Shown: positions 57,633 through 64,000 of the stretch, piece by piece
How the letters are laid out: the number at the start of each line of letters is the position of its first letter
How positions within the stretch are numbered: position 1 is the first letter of the stretch
DNA from: Gambelia wislizenii
Lineage: Eukaryota > Chordata > Lepidosauria > Squamata > Crotaphytidae
Direction of reading: 5' to 3'
Assembly (NCBI GenBank): GCA_030847615.1
Contig: JAUMIR010000001.1
Span: 182,175,001-182,239,000 of the forward strand
DNA length: 64,000 bases
The notes under the pieces: model-generated
Told to the model about the DNA's origin: nothing
What the model saw: the letters and a program-made list of their open reading frames with translations, nothing else
Databases searched by the model: none
Position numbers and translations under genes: made by a program

Positions 57633-58141
57633 TTGTTGTTATGTGCCTTCAAGTCAGCTCCAACAAATGGTGACCCTATCATAGGGTTTACTGGGCAGCA
57701 TACAGTGCTGCTATTGGTTTCCTCTAAGGCTGAGAACATGTGATTTTTCAAGGTCACCCAGTAGGTTTCCATGGCTGAGCAGGGATTAGAACCCTGGTCT
57801 CTCATAGAGCCTTATCATATGAAGGAAGGGAAGTGGAAAGGAAGCTCAAGAATAGCGTGTTCCACCTTGTTTCAACTGTTCTCCTGTTCCTATCCCATGG
57901 GAGACGATGGTAAAGGTGGGTCTTTTTTCTAACAGATTTTTCCAGTGAGCAGAAAGACCCATGTTTACCACCAACTCCCATGGGACCTGAATGGGCAAAC
58001 AGCTGAAACACAATGACAATGACAATGTGCAATAAGGCAAGGGGCAGCACTATTATCAGGGTGCACTGCTGCTTCCTTCTCTCATGTGATAAGCCCCACA
58101 GTCCTAGTCCAACACTCAAATCACTGCAACATTATGGCTCT
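57633..58141 (-). mobile_element. Sauria-type SINE split by a foldback element
   Basis: Tail side 57633-57808 (TTGTTATGTGCCTTCAAG, AAGGTCACCCAGTAGGTTTC, ACCCTGGTCTC). The head resumes at 58098 with ACAGTCCTAGTCCAACACTC and CACTGCAACATTATGGCTC. The interval is a 289 bp foldback. Removing it restores a normal SINE. Confidence 0.9.
57809..58097. mobile_element. Foldback element inside the SINE
   Basis: Ends GCCTTATCATATGAAGGAAG and, inverted, GAGAGAAGGAAGCAGC with TGATAAGCCCC. The interior also folds: TTGTTTCAACTG against CAGCTGAAACACAA, CCCATGGGAGACGATGGTAA against TTACCACCAACTCCCATGGG, and GGTGGGTCTTT against AAAGACCCATG. Related end words are at 15385 and 58211 (GGACTTTATCAGAC). Non-coding. 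Confidence 0.82.
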
Positions 58142-58662
58142 AAAGGTCAAGGTATCCTGCTCTATCCCATGTGCAGAAACTAATACGCCAGGATCATGGA
58201 GGGTGTACAAGGACTTTATCAGACATGGCAAAAATCACGGGATTATGGCAACATGATATCACATGACATCATCATCATCTTGTGGTTACCCCATGCCCCA
58301 GCTGTGAATAAGGCATTCCTTTTATTTGACAGAATAAACCATCAATACATCACCAATATAACTTTTTTACGGTATTGAGGCCATGCAAAAACATATCCAG
58401 TTGTAATCACGAGATTACAGTGTGAATGGACGGTCCTCAGTGAGAAAACGTCCAGATGAGAGCACAAAAATGAAGCACAGGATGCTCTTTTTATGAACTG
58501 CCCTGTCTAGTTTGCATGTTTTTAAGTTTCTTTCAGTGCTTTTATGTTCATTTACACTGTTAATTTGGTTGTGGGGGGGGGAGTTTTAAGCATGTTCACA
58601 TCTTCTTGCAAGAACAGCCAAAATCTCACCCATGCTAAATCCAGGAAGTAAACTCCTGTTCC

Positions 58663-59222
58663 TAGAATCATAGAATCATAGAGTTGGAAGATACCACAAG
58701 AGCCATCTAGTCCAACCTCCTGCCATGCAGGAATACACAATCAAATCATTCCTGACAGATGGCCATCCAGCCTCTGTTTAAAAACCTCCAAAGAAGGAGA
58801 CTCCATGACACTACGAGGCAGCGTAGTCCACTTCCAAACTCTTACTGTCAGGAAGTTCTTCTTAATATTTAGGGGGAATCTCTTTTCCTGTAGTTTGAAC
58901 CCATTGCTCTGTGTCCTAGTCTTTAGAGCAGCAGAAAACAAGCTTGCTCCATCCTCCGTATGACATCCGTTCAAATATTTAAACATGGCTATCATGTCCC
59001 CTCTTAACCATCTCTTCTCCAGACTAAACATGCCCAGCTCCCTAAGCTGCTCCTCAGAGGGCATGGCTTCCAGACCTTTCACCATCCTGGTCACTCTCCT
59101 CTGAACATGTTCCAGCTTTTCAATATCCTTCCTGAATTGTGGTGTCCAGAACCGGACACAGTATGCCAGGTGAGGTCTGACCAAAACAGAATAGAGTGGC
59201 ACCATTACTTCCCTTGATCTTA
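58663..59222 (-). mobile_element. CR1 LINE 3' end
   Basis: Begins with the reverse CR1 terminus (AGAATCATAGAATCATAGAG, AGCCATCTAGTCCAACC). The minus strand encodes a CR1 RT end, open for 175 codons (58741-59268): VPLYSVLVRPHLAYC, LEHVQRRVTRMVKG and MFSLEKRWLRGDMIAMFKYL. The frame is intact in this part but the sequence has diverged from the plus-strand young copies. Confidence 0.93.
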
Positions 59223-60234
59223 AAGTGCTTGTGGTCATCATGCAATAATTATATGGTGTTTCTTTCACATGATTATAGCTATGTGTGATAATAAGTGTTA
59301 TAATGCCACAATGTTCTCGCTATCTTCATTCACGGAATTATAGCGTTTTAGATGCTAGTCTGATGAAGCCCCAGGATAGCATGTTTGTGATGCTCTGAAC
59401 ACCCAGAGAAAGGAATGATCAGGGTGCTCAGGGAGAACTCAGCAGAAGTTGGGTCTTACTTTGCTACATCCTGCTGCCTTCTGCCTGATGCAGTTGCCTC
59501 ACTCTGCCTAATGGAAGGGCTGGCCCTTATATTAGGCCTTATCTTTACCAGCGTTACTTACTGAAGAGTTTATATTACCCATTTAAACATAAAATAAAAT
59601 TCAGACTTTTTGGAAAGTCTGGATTGCAGGTGTAATTTCTTACCTATTAGCTGTATCTTTTCCAATGATAAACATTGTCCCCAGCAGCAGTTATGTAATC
59701 AGAGAATGCCTCTTTATCTATTTACCTTCCAGGTAAACTGTGGTAGTGGTGCTTTTTCTAATGAAAGCAATATGAGGGCTGTATGTTGTTTTCTGTGACA
59801 GCAGAGATGTGATACTGTCTATTACACACAAGGTTATTCTCAAAATAATACTGTATCTTTCCATCAGAGCAATCAATAATCTATTCTCCAGCAATCACCA
59901 AGTCATAATGGTGTCAGTTACCAGAAGAAGTGCTTTGGAGGTTCAGTGATATCTTTATAGAGAAAGCAATGTAAAGGTTATAGGAACCTGTGTTACAGAA
60001 GAGGAGACATATATGACAACAATGTTAATTAAATAATTCCCACTGTGGAAGGCACAAGATCCAATTAGGACATGTGAATAATAGTTTATCAAGTTAGACA
60101 CTACAAGGAATGGAAAGGCATGAGATTGTGTCTCTACTTGGCCACCAGTCAAAATCCATGGGAGTAAAAGGTTTAAGTAAGCCACTGCAACCCATCTGAT
60201 AATCAGTTTAGTCATACATCTGCAAGCTCTATGC
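59223..60234. other. Unannotated stretch
   Basis: Nothing recognised. A juxtaposed acceptor-donor word (TTCCAGGTAAAC) occurs at 59.73 kb on the plus strand, but no plus-strand gene is supported. Confidence 0.4.
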
Positions 60235-60308
60235 AAAGGGATCTTGCAGCACTTTTGGACTAACTGAAAGAAAGTACTTGTAGAATCAGCTTTCAAAGAC
60301 TTAGGCCT
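60235..60308 (-). mobile_element. Penelope-like tail fragment
   Basis: GATCTTGCAGCACTTTTGGA, CTAACTGAAAGAAAG, then TCAGCTTTCAAAGACTTAGG. The same word order is common at retroelement ends whose minus strand carries the CTGAGGA...GAAAGCT hairpin. Short and decayed. Confidence 0.5.
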
Positions 60309-60606
60309 CATCAACACGAACCAGGATAAGCCTGCTTCCCACTGGCATATCCTGGCTACAAATCAGATCCGTTGTTCCCCTGTTCCCTCCACGGTATGGG
60401 GCGGGGGGATTCCTGGTTGGGTATGCCAGTCTGCCACTGCAGTGTTAATTAAATAATTAACTGCCACCATTTCCCTCGCTGTCTCAGAAGGCAGGAAGGG
60501 GAACATAACATGTGACAAAGGCCTCCTGTATGCAACCATTGTAAGCAAAGCTTGCTTGCACCCCACTTCCATTGCACCCTACTTCCAAGGCACCCCAATT
60601 CTGGAA

Positions 60607-61459
60607 TGTTAGCATTGGCTATAGGCCTCAGAAACTGGCCAGGCTTGGTTCATTATTGTGGCCTTTTACAAGGGAAAAGACAGGATGGTCTCAGAAAAGG
60701 TCATTTCTGGTTTTTCCCTGGAAAGGAAGGCCTGAAGCTAAGAAGCCAAAAGGAGACACATTCCATATAAATGGGAGATTAATGGATGGAAGGAACCCTT
60801 TTGTGCTTGCTGATTGTGAAATTTCTTCTCCTCAGCTCCCAACCTAAAAGAAGTTGCTCAAAGCTGTTAAAATCCAATCATTGGACATTAAGAAATACAT
60901 TTAGCATCTTCCTCACCTTTTGTCAAGACCAGGAAACTCATTGTGCAATCCATGAAGGCTCATGGAATTCATTGTTTCAACCCATGAAGCAACCAGTCCC
61001 CTCAGGTGTATTTGGAGGTATAAAAGACCCTCCAAAGCATGCCTCATTTGCGCACATCCAGTAACAGGGGGACACTCTGTTGCTATGTGCTGCCACATGC
61101 AGTTTCCTCCATCCACTCTGCCAGATTGACTACAGGACAGGTAATATTATCCCAGGAAAATCCTCTTGCTGCCCCCTATCCAAGTTTTCTTACTGTTACT
61201 TTCTATAGCCCTGAGTGGATGCTTCTTCTGGGTGAATGTGTGTATGTTTGGTGTTATTTTTGAACTCCTTAATAAAAAAAACCATACTTAATTTTAAATG
61301 TGTAATGTATTGCATCCAGATGAGTACTGGTATAATTGGTTTTCAGATTCCCTTGTTACCCTCTCTTTTGCATAGCTAAGTCGAGTTGCTGCTAATTTCC
61401 CCAACATATTAGAAACTCGGTATTTTCTTGGAATTTTCCAAGGAGCATTTTGGGTAACA
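60607..61459 (+). mobile_element. LTR copy C (retroviral-type solo LTR)
   Basis: Starts near TGTTAGCATTGGC and ends TTTTGGGTAACA. Has TATAAAA at 61019-61025, AATAAA at 61271-61276, GAGTACTGGTATAATTGG and ATTTCCCCAACATATTAG, all in the same order as copies A and B. At 853 bp it is the most compact copy and probably closest to the true LTR length. No internal viral sequence. Confidence 0.78.
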
Positions 61460-62342
61460 CCACCTTTGGTCACATGCTGCAGGGCTCCTTCCTGCCTTAC
61501 AGGGAGCTAGGGAGATGGCAGTGGCTGTAAGAGCAGGCCTGCTGAGACGGGTTCCTGCAAACACACAGGGCCGGGTCCATTTTCTCTTGTCAGAAATGGA
61601 GTAAAACAGGTTGTTGTTTTTTTAAAAGGTGTATCAGGCCCTACCCGGCCTTCCCCCTGTCTCAGGCCCATAGCTGCCCTGGGCGTGCTGAGGACTGCCC
61701 AGGGGCAGAATGGAGCAAACAGCCTGCTTTGTCAAGATCGCAAGGTTCTGAGATGGGCACAAGATGGGGTTTATTGCCTATCTAGACAAGCCCTTAGCCT
61801 ACTTCCTGTAATCTTATAACTGAACAGGTCAACATTTTTAGTAGACTGGCAGATCTGAACAGCTTCCCCCCCCCCATCAACAATCCAAAGAGTGCAATGT
61901 GTTCCTTTATCTATGTCAGGTTAAGGTGGACTTGTGTTAGAAAACCAAAAACTATATAAACGTAACAGAAACAGTTTAGAAAGCTTTGTTTACATCACCT
62001 TGAAATTTGTTTAGTAGGAGGGCTTTTGAACAGGGGAATTTGGTTAAAGCTGCCAGATCCCTGTGGGCATGAACTCATTCTAGGGTTTGCACAAGGTATT
62101 TTGCTGCCTAAAGCAGAAACAAGCTGGTTTACCTTCCCATTCTATAAAGAAAAGCTGTCTGGAATGGCAAACGAATCTTTCTTCAATATTGGTGATGAAA
62201 TAGCATCCTGTAACACTCTTGAAGGCAGCAGCTTAGCTTATACTACATAAATACACAGCCATTTGATTCACCATCTTGATCCCATCTCCTAGAATATACT
62301 TCCTGAGCCATCCACCTCACTCAGCCCAATGGTAGGACTGAC
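61460..62342. other. Mostly unannotated; transposon end at 61776-61793
   Basis: The block at 61.48-61.79 kb is GC-richer and ends CTAGACAAGCCC before TTA, the end word of the 40106-40488 family, so it is probably a diverged relative. Its left end is not identified. Confidence 0.4.
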
Positions 62343-62449
62343 CTTGAATCTTTCCACCTTCTGTTCCTCCAGAATCTTGGCCAGTGACATGACATTAGAT
62401 TTAAGCCATATGTTGGCTTTCAGTTGGTGACATTTTTGTGTTACCTCAG
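62343..62449 (-). CDS. Candidate internal coding exon (unknown minus-strand gene)
   Basis: On the minus strand, TTCTATTTCAG is a standard acceptor; 107 bases follow and end AAG before the donor GTCAGT. Two bases complete a split codon and then 35 codons are open, reading EVTQKCHQLKANIW and LKSNVMSLAKILEEQ before KVERFK. The other two frames stop within the first few codons. The peptide is amphipathic and helix-like with an alternating charge pattern, as in a coiled coil or helical repeat, but I cannot name the protein. It ends in phase 0, whereas the exon candidate at 15.7 kb needs two upstream bases, so at least one more exon would have to lie between them if both belong to one gene. No repeat overlaps it. 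Confidence 0.5.
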
Positions 62450-63617
62450 CTGAAATAGAAGACAATTTAAATACCAAGACTAATCCAGTCTGTCCTGTTT
62501 TAAGTTTAGTTTTCAATTACTTCCCTCCCTTACCCCTCACTGTCGCCCAGGATTGAGACATTCAAATTGGTGTTAATGTCTGTGTACATGTATCTGAAAA
62601 TAGCAGTATCGAAAATGTGTCACATTGAGTTCATGGGCTTGGAGTTCATCCACAGAAATGCCTCAAACTGCCCAGGATCAAGCCAATAATAAACTATTTA
62701 CGAAGGACCCTAAAACAAAAAAATTATGTCACAGTGTCTAAATTATTCCTCTCTGGGCTCTGCAGGAGCATCATAATATATATGACAGAATGATTAAAAT
62801 ATTCAATGCAGGTAGTAAAATGCTAAGCATCTCACATTGGAAAGTTGCCGTTTACATCCATTTCTATGTGGCCCCATGGATCTGAACCCACCATTCATTT
62901 GTACTGGTCTTCTGTATTACAACAAGCCCCTGCTCTATATTAACTCTGTTTATTTCTCCCCAGAAGAGAAGTTGTTTTTGTGTCCCACATTCATTTTAAT
63001 GGTCTAGTTATACAGAATATCTTTGCCACAGATGTCTGTTGACTGTGAGTCATGTCCAGCTCTCTCTTCTCCCTCTCTTTCCATCTGTCTTTGCCTTTCC
63101 TTCCATTCTGCTGATACCATTCATGTTTGACTGAAAGCTGGGCATTCTGTCTGGCATGACGCCTTCTGCCAGTTCCCTCTTGTCACACAGAACCTCAGAG
63201 CCAGTGCATAAAATGTTCTCGTTGTGCCATATGTGACTACCTCTGGAGTTCCAATATCAACTGTAGTCCAAACCACATATTCCAGGACTGGTTATGCTGC
63301 CACTGAATTACACAGAGGCAATGCACAAATAAAAAATTAGGAAGATTTATTTTAAAAAATAGTTATTGTTAATCAAAAATTTGCCAGCCAAACCCACACC
63401 AAATGTTTTAGTGGTTGAGGTGAAAAACAAGATGGCACTCCTTCCCATTTTAAATACAAAAGCCAAATGAATGGGAAATTGAATATTTTTTCAAAATTTT
63501 TATTAGCTTTTTTTAAAATGAAAGAACAGTAACCAGTATCCTCAACCCAATCATCCCTCCCTAACATTACTCCTTCCCACCCTGACCTATGTATATATAG
63601 TAGCAACTGTGATTGAC
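62450..63617. other. Unannotated stretch
   Basis: No recognised repeat or gene. Confidence 0.4.
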
Positions 63618-63845
63618 TTTTGTTGTATGTGCCTTCAAGTTGACTTTGACTTATGGTGACCATCTCATAGGGTTTACTTGTCATGATTTATTCACAGGCA
63701 GTTTGCCATTGCCTTCCCCTAAGGCTGAGAGAGTATGAGTTGCCCAAGGTCACCCAGTAAGTTTCCACAGCTGAGTGGAGTTTCAGACTCGGGTCTCCCA
63801 GAGCTCTAGCCCAATACTCAAACTACCAAACTACACTGACTCTCA
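63618..63845 (-). mobile_element. Sauria-type SINE, minus strand
   Basis: TTTTGTTGTATGTGCCTTCAAG (tail), CAGTTTGCCATTGCCTTCCCC, AAGGTCACCCAGTAAGTTTCC, and head AACTACCAAACTACACTGACTC. The four minus- and two plus-strand SINE copies in the window share the same body. Confidence 0.92.
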
Positions 63846-64000
63846 TGTGATTGACTTATGTTGTTAATTTAGACACATATACAGGAGTCAAATCTCCCAG
63901 AGACAAAAGATGGGTTAAAGAGAAAACATGAAAACAGAAAAAAGGGGAAGGAAGTAGGTAAGGTGACCTCTGGATAACAGGTTTCACATTGTCTCACAGC

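Noticed and set aside
59728..59740. Juxtaposed splice sites (CTTCCAG next to GTAAAC) like a recursive splice point
   Set aside because: On the plus strand, while the exon evidence is on the minus strand; a single short motif is weak.
59955..60317. 120-codon minus-strand open frame
   Set aside because: No known motif and no splice or promoter context; its 5' end overlaps a retroelement tail, so it is likely chance.
1..64000. CRISPR arrays, bacterial operons, tRNA or rRNA genes
   Set aside because: No spaced identical repeats, no dense coding, and tRNA-like sequence only within decayed SINE heads; the DNA is vertebrate in character.

Overview
The window looks like non-coding nuclear DNA from a squamate reptile (lizard or snake). 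I infer this from the repeats: six tRNA-derived SINEs of the Sauria type, CR1 LINEs ending in the ATTCTATG octamer repeat, vertebrate L1, L2-type tails ending in ATT repeats, Tigger-like and foldback DNA transposons, and retroviral-type solo LTRs. No species call can be made from the sequence alone. Most open frames belong to transposons or are chance frames.

No complete host gene is visible. Three minus-strand segments look like internal exons, each with an acceptor, a single open frame and a donor: 15700-15784 (the strongest), 62343-62449 and 56223-56305 (weak). If real, most of the window would be intron of one or more minus-strand genes. I do not recognise the encoded peptides, and the exon phases show the three cannot be directly adjacent exons of one transcript.

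Layout. 0.4-5 kb: a pentanucleotide satellite, two copies of a 360-375 bp terminal-inverted-repeat element, two SINEs and a decayed CR1. 7-12 kb: small DNA transposons, one carrying a retroinsertion with an exact 18 bp target duplication, plus a foldback. 15-18 kb: the best exon and a minus-strand solo LTR. 21.8-22.1 kb: a GC-rich, CpG-rich 351 bp near-perfect palindrome. 23-28.8 kb: a possible Penelope-like tail, CR1, SINEs, L2 and a Tigger MITE holding a copied 85 bp block. 29.0-33.85 kb: a minus-strand L1 bounded by a 14 bp duplication and carrying two CR1 insertions. 33.9-35.8 kb: an LTR/DIRS-like element related to one at 55.2-55.9 kb. 36.1-37.4 kb: an L1 3' end. 38.4-47.5 kb: a hairpin, a Tigger with a nested retro-fragment, LTRs and a palindromic element. 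48.05-56.0 kb: an L1 complete from 5' UTR to poly(A), inserted in a Tigger MITE and itself holding the LTR-like element. 57.6-64 kb: a SINE split by a foldback, CR1, another LTR, an exon candidate and a final SINE.

The elements do not form a pathway. Their interest lies in nesting order, which gives relative ages (Tigger MITE older than L1; L1 older than CR1 and the LTR-like element), and in several structured palindromes.
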